A DNA stretch of 64,000 nucleotides from Komagataeibacter oboediens (GCF_003207815.1 NZ_NKTX01000003.1:116429-180428), one strand, 5' to 3'; positions 42,243 to 51,241 are shown, counted from the first letter of the stretch. The notes: generated by a model not told the origin, from the letters alone. Program-made: numbers and translations.

Positions 42243-43706
42243 ATGCTGAATGAAAAAACCCTGAATCACCTTCCCGCCAGCGTCCAGCCGCTGCGTTACA
42301 AACGGGAGGACGTGGGACGAGGGATCGTTCATTTTGGTGTCGGCAACTTCTTTCGCGCGCATGAGGCATGGTACGTCAACAAATGCCTCGCCCTGCCGGG
42401 ACAGGCACAGTGGGGGATCGTGGGCGTGGGACTGGGCGGTGGTCCGCGTGGCGAAGCCAAGGCCCATGCCTTCAGGCAGCAGGACTGCCTGTATTCCCTG
42501 ACGGAAGTCGCGGCCAGTGGCGTGCGTACGGTATCCATCATTGGCGCGCTGCGTGAGTACCTGCTTGCCCCTGCTGATCCCGAAGCCGTGCTGGCCCGCC
42601 TTGCGGACCCGCAGACCCGTATCGTCAGCATGACGATCACCGAGGGCGGTTATAACATCAATGAGGAAACCGGGCAGTTCCGCCTTGATACCCCCGCCGT
42701 GCAGGCTGACCTGAAGAACCCCCGCCGCCCCGCGACCGTGTTCGGTTACGTGGTGGAGGGCCTGCGCCGCAGGCGCGCAGCGGGGACCGGACCATTTACC
42801 GTCCTGTCATGTGACAACCTGCGCAGTAACGGCCATGTCGCGCATGAGGCATTCGTGGGCTATGCCCGCGCGCTGGATCCGGATCTTGCTGAATGGATCG
42901 ATGCCAATGTGACCTTCCCGTGTTCCATGGTCGACCGCATCACGCCTGGCGTGGACAGTGCCACACGCGACGCACTGAATGCGGCCAGCGGGCTGGATGA
43001 TGACCTGCCGGTGCTGGCGGAGGATTTCAGCCAGTGGGTGCTGGAGGACAGGTTCTGCAACGGTCGCCCCGCGCTGGAACAGGTGGGTGTCGAGTTCGTG
43101 GACGATGTGGCGGGGTATGAACAGGTAAAGGTGCGCATGCTCAACGCCGCCCATCTGCTGCTGGGCTCGACGGGGCTGCTGCTGGGCCACCGCTACGCGC
43201 ATGAAACGGTGGAGGATGCCGATCTGGCCCGTCTGGCCAACGCCTACTGGACGAAGGACGCGATGCCGCAGATCGTCGCCCCGGAAGGCGTGGATCTGGA
43301 TGCGTACCGCAAGCGCCTGCTCAGCCGGTTTTCCAATCGCGCCGTGGCCGATACGCTGCTGCGGATCTGTAGCGATGGCGCATCCAAGGTGCGTGTGTTC
43401 TGGACCGATACCGTGCGTCGCTCACTGGACAGCGGGCGTGACCTTGACCGGATTGCATTCGGTATTGCCGCCTATCTGGAAATGCTGCGTGGGCAGGATG
43501 AAAAGGGACAGACCTATACGCCCATCGAACCCACGCTGGATGCGGACCAGATCGCGCTGGTCAATGATCGCGACCTTGAGGCGGGCCTGAGGCTGCCGGC
43601 CTTTGATGGCTGGCGGGACATGGACACCACCGCGCTGGATGCGGCAGTTGTTGCCGCGCGCAGGGCCATTCGGGATCGCGGCGTGCGGGCCAGTCTGCCT
43701 GTATAA
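42243..43706 (+). CDS. mannitol 2-dehydrogenase-family polyol dehydrogenase
   Basis: A 487-residue polyol-specific long-chain dehydrogenase. This family oxidises D-mannitol to fructose (or reduces fructuronate) with NAD. The N-terminal Rossmann domain starts IVHFGVGNFFRAHEAWYV. The catalytic set is Lys296, Asn301 and His304 in KVRMLNAAH, matching Lys295/Asn300 of the Pseudomonas fluorescens mannitol 2-dehydrogenase. TITEGGYNIN and LSCDNLRSNG are also family motifs. The length fits mannitol/arabitol dehydrogenases (about 490). Fructuronate reductase is the alternative. The polyol permease gene at 49877 is a likely partner in polyol use. Copy D of the repeat follows. Confidence 0.92.
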   Translation: MLNEKTLNHLPASVQPLRYKREDVGRGIVHFGVGNFFRAHEAWYVNKCLALPGQAQWGIVGVGLGGGPRGEAKAHAFRQQDCLYSLTEVAASGVRTVSIIGALREYLLAPADPEAVLARLADPQTRIVSMTITEGGYNINEETGQFRLDTPAVQADLKNPRRPATVFGYVVEGLRRRRAAGTGPFTVLSCDNLRSNGHVAHEAFVGYARALDPDLAEWIDANVTFPCSMVDRITPGVDSATRDALNAASGLDDDLPVLAEDFSQWVLEDRFCNGRPALEQVGVEFVDDVAGYEQVKVRMLNAAHLLLGSTGLLLGHRYAHETVEDADLARLANAYWTKDAMPQIVAPEGVDLDAYRKRLLSRFSNRAVADTLLRICSDGASKVRVFWTDTVRRSLDSGRDLDRIAFGIAAYLEMLRGQDEKGQTYTPIEPTLDADQIALVNDRDLEAGLRLPAFDGWRDMDTTALDAAVVAARRAIRDRGVRASLPV

Positions 43707-43740
43707 GAAACTGTCCCGGAACAGTTGAGTAATAAAAAAT

Positions 43741-43825
43741 AATAAAAGTCTTCGGGTGCCGCCTTTTTTCAAAAAAGGCGGCATTTTCGAGGGTGTTTTA
43801 GGCAATTCTTTACCAGAACCACCTT
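43741..43825 (-). repeat. dispersed double-hairpin repeat, copy D (reverse)
   Basis: The element in opposite orientation: AAAAGTCTTCGGGTGCC, then the perfect stem GCCGCCTTTTTT/AAAAAAGGCGGC, then a decayed second half ending TTTACCAGAACC. It lies between the polyol dehydrogenase and the 3' end of the convergent GNAT gene, and on either strand its stem is flanked by A/T-runs. Confidence 0.8.
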
Positions 43826-43880
43826 TAAGAACCTGTGGACTGTTGCATCAGTGGGCTGTTCAGACAGCCGGAAATGGCTT

Positions 43881-44423
43881 TTATGCCTGTATCGTTCCGG
43901 GAATGGCACGGTGCATGGGGCAGGCATCGGCTCCGTAGGTTGCGGTGATGTCCGGCGGGATGCCGTGCATGGGGGTAAACCCCATATGCGTCCAGACCGG
44001 GCGCGCGCCTTCTGCCGCCATCAGCGTTATCTGGTTCATGCCATGATTGAGGGCGTGCCGGGTCAGGATGCGCAGCGCCGCATGCATCGCGCCATGCCCG
44101 CGCAGGGACGGGGTGATGGCGATGTCGTGCAGGTACCAGCAGTCTGCCTGTCCGGGCAGGCGGTGAAGGTAGGTGTCCAGCGCGGGTGGGCAGGCTGCCC
44201 GCCAGGGGTGGCTCAGGACATAACCGCCCGGGCGTCCCTGTGCGTCGGGCAGGATGAGGCAGCCCGACGGGCATAGCCTGCGGCGTTCATCCAGAACGTC
44301 CGCCCGTTCAGGGCAGCCGGGGTGCATGGCGGTCGCCAGCGCCATGACGGCGGGCAGATCGTGCGCCTGCATGGGCCGCCATGGGCCTGCTGGCGACCCG
44401 GGAGGGGAAGTGGGCAGGGACAT
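43881..44423 (-). CDS. GNAT-family N-acetyltransferase
   Basis: A 180-residue GNAT acetyltransferase. After a Pro-rich start, the domain begins WRPMQAHDLPAVMALATAMHP. The acetyl-CoA site is WYLHDIAITPSLRGHGAMHAALR (about residues 94-116), where the RGHGA loop fits the Q/RxxGxG/A motif. MNQITLMAAEGARPVWTHMGFTPM forms the late strand, helix and splayed strand. The substrate is unknown. It is divergent from the ModE-like gene, with 81 bases between, and its 3' end faces the polyol dehydrogenase and repeat copy D. Confidence 0.85.
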   Translation of the reverse strand: MSLPTSPPGSPAGPWRPMQAHDLPAVMALATAMHPGCPERADVLDERRRLCPSGCLILPDAQGRPGGYVLSHPWRAACPPALDTYLHRLPGQADCWYLHDIAITPSLRGHGAMHAALRILTRHALNHGMNQITLMAAEGARPVWTHMGFTPMHGIPPDITATYGADACPMHRAIPGTIQA

Positions 44424-44504
44424 GGGCGGGAAAAATCCGTTTCAGGTGCAGTCGTTTCCGGTAGAAGGGGCAATGATATAGCTGAGTCCGGGAGTTTGGA
44501 AACC

Positions 44505-44849
44505 ATGACAGAAATGCGCCTGACGTTACGCGTGGACGCGAACGGCTCGCCCCTGCTGGGGCATGGCAAGATCAAGCTTCTGGAACAGATTGGCCAGACG
44601 GGGTCCATTTCGGCAGCCGCCCGGGCCATGGGCATGTCCTATCGCCGTGCGTGGCTGCTGGTCGAAGCGATGAACACGACCTTCGTGCGCCCGCTGGTGG
44701 CCGCCCGCCCCGGCGGCGGCGGCGGGGCGGGCCTTTCGCCCGAGGGGGAAGCCGTGGTGCGGCTGTACCGTGATATCGAGAAAGCGGGGCGGGACGCCGT
44801 GCAGGGACAGCTGGAAACATTGGCCGCCATGTGTTCGCCCCCGCCGTGA
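44505..44849 (+). CDS. ModE N-terminal-type winged-HTH regulator
   Basis: A 114-residue protein equal to the DNA-binding domain of ModE. LLEQIGQTGSISAAARAMGMSYRRAWLLVEAMN (about residues 24-56, in part) is the LysR-like winged helix that in ModE binds molybdate-operon promoters; GAGLSPEGEAVVRLYRDIE is the wing and dimer helix. The molybdate-binding TOBE/MOP domains are absent, so molybdate sensing would need another protein. No mod genes lie nearby. The ORF is open upstream but homology starts at this ATG. Such stand-alone proteins are common and may still control molybdenum-enzyme genes. Confidence 0.85.
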   Translation: MTEMRLTLRVDANGSPLLGHGKIKLLEQIGQTGSISAAARAMGMSYRRAWLLVEAMNTTFVRPLVAARPGGGGGAGLSPEGEAVVRLYRDIEKAGRDAVQGQLETLAAMCSPPP

Positions 44850-44959
44850 AAAAGCCATAGGCTGCCCCGATCACGAACGTTCCGGCATTCTTTTACGCTA
44901 ATGAGCGTGAATATGTGGCACGACAGTAAATCAAGAAAAATGAACTGGAGTTAAACTCA

Positions 44960-46483
44960 GTGTTACGACGTGATTTCATGAAAGCGGGAACCGCCCTGTC
45001 CGCCATGACCGTGGCGGGTATGGCCGTGGCGCCGCGTGCCCGCGCCACCCAGAGCGGCAATTTCGATTCCACGACCGTGCGCACGCTGGCGCACCAGCTG
45101 TCGCAGCAGGCATATCAGGCCCCGTCCCAGTCGTTGCCCCCTGCGCTGCGTAACCTGAATTTTGACCAGTACAATTCCATCGCGTTCCGTTCGGAACAGG
45201 CCCTGTGGCATGGTGAGAACCTGGGTTTCGATGTCGAATTCTTTCCGCGTGGTTACCTGTATGCACCGCGCATCGACATGAATGAAGTCATTGATGGTCA
45301 GTCACGTCCCATCGCCTTCAATCCCGACATGTTCACCTATAACGATCCTGCCCTGCGGGTGAATGACGATATCGGCTTTGCCGGACTGCGGCTGCGCGCG
45401 CCGATCAATACGCCGGGCGTGATGGAAGAATTCTGCGTCTTCCTCGGCGCGTCGTATTTCCGTGCCGTGGCGAAGGGGCAGAATTACGGCCTGTCCGCGC
45501 GCGGGTTCGCCAACGGGACCGGTGACCCGAAGGGGGAGGAATTCGCACTGTTTCGCGCCTTCTGGCTGGAAAAGCCCAAGGCTGGCGTGGATAGCGTGGT
45601 CATCCATGCACTGCTGGACAGTCCGTCTCTGGTGGGGGCGTTCCGCTTTACCATCCGTCCCGGCGAGACGACGGTCTTTGATGTCCAGTCCTATCTCTAT
45701 CCCCGCAAGGCCATTGCGGAATCCGGAATCGCGCCGCTGACGGGCATGTTCTATTTTGATGCGAATGACCGGACGCGCGTTGATGACTGGCGGCCTGCGG
45801 CCCATGACAGCGAAGGCCTGTCCATGTGGACGGGCAGTGGCCAGCAGTTGTGGCGTCCGCTGCGCAACCCGCGTGACCTGCAGTTCTCGGCCTTCAGTGA
45901 CGTGCGCCCGCATGGTTTTGGCCTGATGCAGCGCAAGCGCGCCTTTACCGATTTCGAGGACGTGTCGCTGAATTATGAAAAGCGTCCCTCGCTGTGGATC
46001 GAGCCGATCGGGGACTGGGGCGCGGGCGCCGTGGACCTGGTGGAAATCCCGACACCCAATGAAGTGAACGATAATATCGTCGCCTTCTGGCGGCCGCAGG
46101 ATGCGCTGGCGCCGGGGCGTGAATATGTGTTCACCTACCGGATGTACTGGGGGTGGGATACGCCGTGGCCCACGAAGCTGGCACGTATTTCCGCAACGCG
46201 TGTGGGGGATGCGACGGATGATTCGCATACCCGGTTCTTTGACCTCGATTTTGTCGGCACGCCTTTTGAGAATCTGCCCGAAAAGCCGCATTTCCACCTG
46301 CAGTGCCGTACCTCGGCAGGGGAGATCCGCAATGTGGTGGTCGAACCCGTTCCCCCCATCCATGGCTGGCGCAGCACGTTCGAATTCGCGCCTGGTGATG
46401 CGAAGGTGGCGGAACTGAACTGCGTGCTGGCCGATGATAATGGTCCTGTGTCGGAAGAATGGGTCTATCGATGGACACCCTAG
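44960..46483 (+). CDS. opgG: periplasmic glucan biosynthesis protein OpgG
   Basis: A 507-residue OpgG/MdoG, a periplasmic protein that helps shape osmoregulated periplasmic glucans (branching of the beta-glucan chain). The leader LRRDFMKAGTALSAMTVAG is a twin-arginine (Tat) signal ending near ARAT (residue 30), so it is exported folded. The core has the large beta-sandwich with LNFDQYNSIAFRSEQALW, FPRGYLYAPRI, and the C-terminal immunoglobulin-like part ending EEWVYRWTP. The start is GTG with GGAG ten bases upstream. It overlaps opgH by 25 bases. Glucans of this type protect against low osmolarity and affect the envelope. Confidence 0.95.
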   Translation: MLRRDFMKAGTALSAMTVAGMAVAPRARATQSGNFDSTTVRTLAHQLSQQAYQAPSQSLPPALRNLNFDQYNSIAFRSEQALWHGENLGFDVEFFPRGYLYAPRIDMNEVIDGQSRPIAFNPDMFTYNDPALRVNDDIGFAGLRLRAPINTPGVMEEFCVFLGASYFRAVAKGQNYGLSARGFANGTGDPKGEEFALFRAFWLEKPKAGVDSVVIHALLDSPSLVGAFRFTIRPGETTVFDVQSYLYPRKAIAESGIAPLTGMFYFDANDRTRVDDWRPAAHDSEGLSMWTGSGQQLWRPLRNPRDLQFSAFSDVRPHGFGLMQRKRAFTDFEDVSLNYEKRPSLWIEPIGDWGAGAVDLVEIPTPNEVNDNIVAFWRPQDALAPGREYVFTYRMYWGWDTPWPTKLARISATRVGDATDDSHTRFFDLDFVGTPFENLPEKPHFHLQCRTSAGEIRNVVVEPVPPIHGWRSTFEFAPGDAKVAELNCVLADDNGPVSEEWVYRWTP

Positions 46484-48648
46484 CCGCAAACGCGCCACCC
46501 GGTCCGGCGGCGGGCCAGTCCGCGCCGCTGCTGCCGCAGGGCTGGTGTGCCCTGCCGCCCGCGGCCCCGCTGGAGATGCCGGTCCATCCGCTGGCGGCAA
46601 CGCCCGACCTGCACGGACGCAGCCCGACGCCGCCCACCGAATGGCGGCTGATTCACCTGCGTCGCCTGCTGGTGATTGGTGGCGCGGTCGCCATGACGGG
46701 GCTGGCCGGTTACGAAATGGATCTGGTGTTCAATGCCGTGCAGCGTTCCGTGGCCGGTATGGTGATGCTGGTGCTGTTCGTGATGCTGTTCCTGTGGATC
46801 GCGCTGGCCTTTACCTCAGCCCTTGCCGGGTTTGCGTCAATGCTGACGCATGGCGGTCTGGGGCTGGGGATTGAACGCAGCGGTCCGCTGCCGCGCCTGA
46901 CCACCCGCACCGCGCTGCTCATGCCGACCTATAATGAGGACCCGGGCCGTGTCATGGCGGGCCTGCGCGCCACCATAGACAGCCTTTCTGCAACCCTGCA
47001 GGAACGGGCGTTTGATGTGTTCATCCTGTCGGACACGACCGACCCGGATGTCTGGGTAGCGGAGGAGGCGGCCTACATGGCCCTGTGCCGCGCCACCGGC
47101 TGGGGCGGGCGGCTGTTCTACCGCCGGCGTGCGGTCAATACGGACCGCAAGGCAGGCAATATCGGCGAATGGGTGCGCACCTATGGCGCGGCCTACCAGC
47201 AGATGATCACGCTGGATGCCGACAGCGTCATGTCGGGCGACGTGATCGTGCGGCTGACGGCGGCCATGGAACGCAATCCCGGTGTCGCGCTGATCCAGTC
47301 CCTGCCGGTTATTGTCAACGGGCAGACGCTGTTTGCCCGCATGCAGCAGTTCGCGGGAAGGGTGTACGGTCCGCTGATCGCCCACGGTATTGCCTGGTGG
47401 CATGGATCGGAAGGCAATTACTGGGGCCATAACGCGGTAATCCGCACCCGCGCCTTTGCCGAGCAGGCAGGTCTGCCGCACCTGCCGGGGCGCAAGCCCT
47501 TTGGCGGCGCGATCATGAGCCACGACTTCGTGGAGGCTGCGCTGATGCGCCGGGGCGGATGGGCCATCCACATGGTTCCGGCCCTGGCCGGATCGTATGA
47601 GGAAAGCCCCCCGTCCCTGACCGATATCGCCATTCGCGACCGGCGGTGGTGCCAGGGCAACCTGCAGCATGCCAAGGTGGTGTCCGCGCGGGGCCTGCAC
47701 TGGATCAGCCGGATGCATATGCTCATGGGCATCGGGTCGTATGTCACGTCGCCGCTTTGGCTGGTCTTCCTGCTGGTGGGGATTGTGGTTTCGCTGCAGA
47801 ACCGTTTCTACAAGCCGGAATATTTTGGCGATACCAAGCTGCTGTACCCCCACTGGCCGCATGTTGACCCGGTTCAGGCGGAATACATGTTCATCGGCAC
47901 CATGGGCGTGCTGCTGGCGCCCAAGATACTGGCCTACCTGCTGCTGCTGATTGACGGGCCACTGCGGCGCGGCTGTGGTGGCGCGTTCGCCGCGGCGGCG
48001 TCCATCGTGGTGGAAACGGTGGTAGGGGGGCTGGTGGCCCCTATCGCCATGATCATCCAGACGGCAGGGGTCATGTCCATCCTGCTGGGTCGCGACTCGG
48101 GCTGGAATGCGCAGCGGCGTGACGCGGGCGGGCTGCAGATCATGCAGAACGCCCGGCTGTATGCTGTCCATACCATACTGGGCATTGCGCTGGCGGTGGC
48201 GGCGTGGAGTGTCTCCCTGCCGCTGTTCCTGTGGATGCTGCCGGTCACGCTGGGGCTGGTCTGCGCCATACCGCTGGCGGTGCTGACGGGCAGTGCGGCG
48301 GTTGGGCAGGCTTTCCGGCGCGCCCATCTGCTGCTGATTCCCGAGGAAACTGCACCACCGCCGGTCCTGCAGGCGGCGCTGACCTATATGGTGCAGATGG
48401 CCGGGCGCCCGGTGCAGGACGCGGTGATGGCGCTGCGGGCGCGGGCCGGGCTGCTCAAGGTGCACGAAATCATGCTGCCGCCACCCCGCAGGCCGGGCGA
48501 CCCGATCAATTCGGCATTGCTGGTGGGGCTGCTGAAACTGCGTGAGGCCCCCGATCTGGCCACCGCCATGCGGGAACTGAACCGGGCCGAGAAATCAGCC
48601 GTTCTGGGCAATGCGGAAGGGCTGCACCTGCTGGCGCAGCTTTCCTGA
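46459..48648 (+). CDS. opgH: glucan glucosyltransferase OpgH
   Basis: A 729-residue inner-membrane GT2 enzyme that polymerises the beta-1,2 glucan backbone from UDP-glucose. Two membrane helices (about 70-130) precede the GT2 domain, with LLMPTYNEDPGRV, FILSDTTDPD, TLDADSVMSGD as the metal site and RDRRWCQGN as the QxxRW-like product motif. More helices follow (about 415-620). It is shorter than E. coli OpgH (847) mainly at the N-terminus. It is coupled to opgG by overlap; CGGAAGA before ATG 46459 supports this start. Confidence 0.95.
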   Translation: MGLSMDTLAANAPPGPAAGQSAPLLPQGWCALPPAAPLEMPVHPLAATPDLHGRSPTPPTEWRLIHLRRLLVIGGAVAMTGLAGYEMDLVFNAVQRSVAGMVMLVLFVMLFLWIALAFTSALAGFASMLTHGGLGLGIERSGPLPRLTTRTALLMPTYNEDPGRVMAGLRATIDSLSATLQERAFDVFILSDTTDPDVWVAEEAAYMALCRATGWGGRLFYRRRAVNTDRKAGNIGEWVRTYGAAYQQMITLDADSVMSGDVIVRLTAAMERNPGVALIQSLPVIVNGQTLFARMQQFAGRVYGPLIAHGIAWWHGSEGNYWGHNAVIRTRAFAEQAGLPHLPGRKPFGGAIMSHDFVEAALMRRGGWAIHMVPALAGSYEESPPSLTDIAIRDRRWCQGNLQHAKVVSARGLHWISRMHMLMGIGSYVTSPLWLVFLLVGIVVSLQNRFYKPEYFGDTKLLYPHWPHVDPVQAEYMFIGTMGVLLAPKILAYLLLLIDGPLRRGCGGAFAAAASIVVETVVGGLVAPIAMIIQTAGVMSILLGRDSGWNAQRRDAGGLQIMQNARLYAVHTILGIALAVAAWSVSLPLFLWMLPVTLGLVCAIPLAVLTGSAAVGQAFRRAHLLLIPEETAPPPVLQAALTYMVQMAGRPVQDAVMALRARAGLLKVHEIMLPPPRRPGDPINSALLVGLLKLREAPDLATAMRELNRAEKSAVLGNAEGLHLLAQLS

Positions 48649-48669
48649 TCCCCCATCAGGGCACGTCCT

Positions 48670-49119
48670 TCAGTCGGAGGATGTGCCTTCGGGCGGGGTG
48701 GCGATTTCCTCGCCTTCATCAGATCCATCGACCGACATGATCGCATCCAGCGATTCACACAGCTTCTGCTGGTTCGCGCTGGCCAGTTTGCCCGGGTTGG
48801 CACACAGTTTGGCCGCATCAGGCACGCAGGATTCGGTTGCGTCCTCGTAATCGGATTCCATGACATCGTGGGCCAGCGAAAGGTTGGGGTTGTGTGCGCT
48901 TTCGCTGGCTTCCTCGATGACCTTTTCCATTTTGTGCAGGTCCTCGAGCTTGTCGAGGCATGCCTTGCTGGCCAGATCCGGCTTCAGGCGCAGGACTTCC
49001 ATCGCGCGCTGTACCTTCTGCGTGGCCAGGCTCTGGCCATGGGCGGACGCGCAGACCAGCGCGGGGGAAAGCAGCAAAGCAACCGGCAATGCGGCAAGGC
49101 GTATGGAATTGATGTTCAC
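48670..49119 (-). CDS. secreted protein, unknown function
   Basis: About 149 residues with a clear signal peptide if translation starts at the GTG at 49119: NINSIRLAALPVALLLSPALVCASAHGQS, cut near residue 28 (quoted from the second residue, in parts). The longer ORF from ATG 49152 or 49242 adds residues that spoil the signal, so the GTG is preferred. The mature protein is helical with five or so cysteines (KACLDKL, ESCVPDAAKLC, KLCESLD), likely making disulfides in the periplasm, and ends in an acidic tail. No family is recognised. It ends 21 bases from the convergent opgH stop. Confidence 0.65.
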   Translation of the reverse strand: MNINSIRLAALPVALLLSPALVCASAHGQSLATQKVQRAMEVLRLKPDLASKACLDKLEDLHKMEKVIEEASESAHNPNLSLAHDVMESDYEDATESCVPDAAKLCANPGKLASANQQKLCESLDAIMSVDGSDEGEEIATPPEGTSSD

Positions 49120-49270
49120 CGTAACCGTTTCCGTCTGTCCATGCCCCGGCATGAAAGGATGCAGCAGGCAGTGCCTGTACCGCACCGGGGTGCGGCCCCG
49201 CCCGTATGGGCAGGTGAAAGGCCGACTATGGCAGGAACCCACCCATGGCGAAAGATGGCGCCCGGGCGTG

Positions 49271-49289
49271 ATGCATATACTGTATGCAT
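49271..49289. promoter_or_regulatory. 7-bp inverted repeat ATGCATA-TACTG-TATGCAT
   Basis: A perfect dyad with a five-base centre, 26 bases before the TATAAT at 49315. The size and symmetry suit a dimeric regulator. It also lies upstream of the divergent secreted-protein gene. Confidence 0.4.
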
Positions 49290-49320
49290 AAAAATATGAC
49301 CTGAAATCTCTTGATATAAT

Positions 49321-49363
49321 AAGGGAAAAATCCGAATCGCGGCAAAAATTCGAGATTTCCCTT
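49321..49363 (+). promoter_or_regulatory. large imperfect hairpin after a TATAAT box
   Basis: AAGGGAAAAATCCGAA (49321-49336) pairs imperfectly with TTCGAGATTTCCCTT (49349-49363). It starts right after TATAAT (49315-49320). About ten bases on comes CGAGAGTTTTTT, a T-run that would fit a terminator or attenuator if transcription starts here. Confidence 0.4.
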
Positions 49364-49451
49364 ACATTCTCGAGAGTTTTTTAGTATAGATTGCCATCAC
49401 TGAATATATTTTTTGTATCCGTTCGGAGGTTGAAGACTATCGGATCACTGT

Positions 49452-49478
49452 GAAATCGTTCGGAACTGCAACGATTTC
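49452..49478. promoter_or_regulatory. perfect 9-bp inverted repeat GAAATCGTT/AACGATTTC
   Basis: GAAATCGTT (49452-49460) and AACGATTTC (49470-49478) around nine bases CGGAACTGC. This is the strongest dyad in the region and could be an operator or an RNA stem-loop in the permease leader, about 400 bases before the start codon. Confidence 0.5.
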
Positions 49479-49876
49479 GTATATCCAGCCAATTCTTGGT
49501 CTTTCCGGTGATGGGAGATCACGTGGTTGTGCCCTTTTTTGGGTAGGGCCGGGTGTTTTTTCATTGGTATTGTTATGCAACTCGTGCCGTCAGGCGCGTT
49601 TTCCTGCTGGATTGACGACTTTTGGCCGGTGATATGTATGGGGAAGCAGGTTTGCCAGGCATGATGCGCTGGCGTTTTGGCGCTGGCGCCGTTCTTCTGT
49701 TCCCGCATTGCTGTAGCCGGTCCGGGTGATTGCACACCCGAACTTGTGAAACTGAGGTTCCGCACTGGTGTTTCCGGAAAACCGGACGGTGTGGACGCAG
49801 CCTGCATCGACGCTCCACAATGAGGTGGAGCCCCTCATCTTCGTGTCGGCTGCCTGTGAAAGAGGAGTATCTCCCC

Positions 49877-51193
49877 TTGAAACAGACAGACAATCTGTCC
49901 GAATCAACGTCCATAGCTGATAGGCTTGGCATCCCGGCGCCCCTGTTCTGGGGGTTTGTCGGCCTGCTGTTCTTCATGATCGGTGATGGTGTCGAGGCCG
50001 GCTACCTGGCCCCCTATCTGGAGGGGCAGGGCATTTCGTCGCGTAATACCGCGCTGCTGTTTACCATTTATGGTGTGACCGTCTCGCTGTCCTCATGGGC
50101 ATCGGGACCGCTGTCCGACCTGTGGGGCCCCAAGCGGGTCATGTGGATCGGCCTCGCCATCTGGGGTGTGTTCGAGGTCCTGTTCCTGACCTTTGGCGTG
50201 GCGGTCAACAGCTATCCCATCATGCTGGCAGCCTACACCATGCGTGGCTTTGGCTATCCGCTGTTCACCTATGGCTTCCTTGTATGGATTGCCGCCGCGA
50301 CCCCGCCGCGTCAGCTGGGTTCGGCCGCAGGCTGGTTCTGGTTCGCCTTCTCCGGCGGGCTGCCCACGCTGGGTTCGCTGTTCGCCAGCTTCTCCATCCC
50401 TCTGATCGGTGAGATGGCGACGTTCTGGTCCTCGCTGGCGCTGGTCATGTTCGGTGGCCTGCTGGCCCTGCTGATGACGCGTGAACCGATCGGTTCCAGG
50501 CGCCTTGCGGCCCCCGGTACGCCGCCGGCCACGATCTTCTTCAGTTCGATCAGCATCCTGTGGCGTGAGCCCAAGACGTTCATCGCCATGATCGTGCGGA
50601 CCATCAACACGTCGTCCGAATATGCGTTCCTGGTCATCATGCCGGCGTTCTTCACCAAGATCATCGGTTTCTCGCTGTCGCAGTGGCTGCAGCTCCTTTC
50701 GATCATCTTCCTGTCGAACATCCTGGTGAACCTGGTGTCCGGCATCACGGCTGACCGTCTGGGTCACCGTACGGTTGTCGCCCTGTTCGGTTGTGTTGGT
50801 GCCGCGATTACGGTGCCGCTGTTCTACTACGTGCCGCAGATGTTCCCTGGCAACTTCCCCATCGCTGCCGCCATGGGTGCGCTGTATGGCGCGACGATTG
50901 CTGCCTTCGTGCCGCTGTCCGGCCTGGTGCCGCAGATCTGCCCGAAGGAAAAGGCAGCTGCCCTGTCTGCCCTTGGCTTGGGTGCTGGCGCTAGCACGTG
51001 GGTTGGCCCGGCCATCGTGACGTGGTTTGAAAACTGGCGCGGGATCGAGGGGATCATCTGGATCTTCTCCGGCCTGTATGTCGCTTCGGCCCTGATGACG
51101 CTGGTGCTGACCGTTTCACCTGAAGCCCGTCGTTACATCGATGCGGCTGCGGCGCGCGGTGACGTGGCGGAAGAAGTGACGCTCGGTCACTGA
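49877..51193 (+). CDS. MFS polyol permease, RbtT/DalT-like
   Basis: A 438-residue major facilitator with twelve predicted helices. It resembles the ribitol/D-arabinitol permeases RbtT and DalT: FWGFVGLLFFMIGDGVEAGYLAPYLEGQGI matches the first helix pair (in part), LYGLAAALSAWISG-like IYGVTVSLSSWASGPLSDLWGPK gives loop 2-3, and IRTRGFAYPLF-like MRGFGYPLFTYGFLVWI follows. It starts at TTG 49877 behind AGAGGAG; the ORF is open upstream with no membrane sequence. It probably imports a sugar alcohol for the cytoplasmic polyol dehydrogenase encoded at 42243. A strong terminator follows. The exact polyol is unknown. Confidence 0.88.
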   Translation: MKQTDNLSESTSIADRLGIPAPLFWGFVGLLFFMIGDGVEAGYLAPYLEGQGISSRNTALLFTIYGVTVSLSSWASGPLSDLWGPKRVMWIGLAIWGVFEVLFLTFGVAVNSYPIMLAAYTMRGFGYPLFTYGFLVWIAAATPPRQLGSAAGWFWFAFSGGLPTLGSLFASFSIPLIGEMATFWSSLALVMFGGLLALLMTREPIGSRRLAAPGTPPATIFFSSISILWREPKTFIAMIVRTINTSSEYAFLVIMPAFFTKIIGFSLSQWLQLLSIIFLSNILVNLVSGITADRLGHRTVVALFGCVGAAITVPLFYYVPQMFPGNFPIAAAMGALYGATIAAFVPLSGLVPQICPKEKAAALSALGLGAGASTWVGPAIVTWFENWRGIEGIIWIFSGLYVASALMTLVLTVSPEARRYIDAAAARGDVAEEVTLGH

Positions 51194-51241
51194 TCCTGCC
51201 CCATCGGTTATCAGTCCCGTTGTTTCAGGACGGGTGGAGAG

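Larger units (their letters stand above)
49120..49876. other. 757-base AT-rich leader region before the polyol permease
   Basis: No gene is supported here. The stretch 49284-49440 is far richer in A+T than its surroundings. It holds three inverted repeats (listed separately), a TATAAT at 49315-49320, and further down a TTGACG at 49612-49617 with TATGTA fifteen bases on, either of which could belong to a promoter for the permease. Short ORFs on both strands show no recognisable sequence. Confidence 0.5.
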
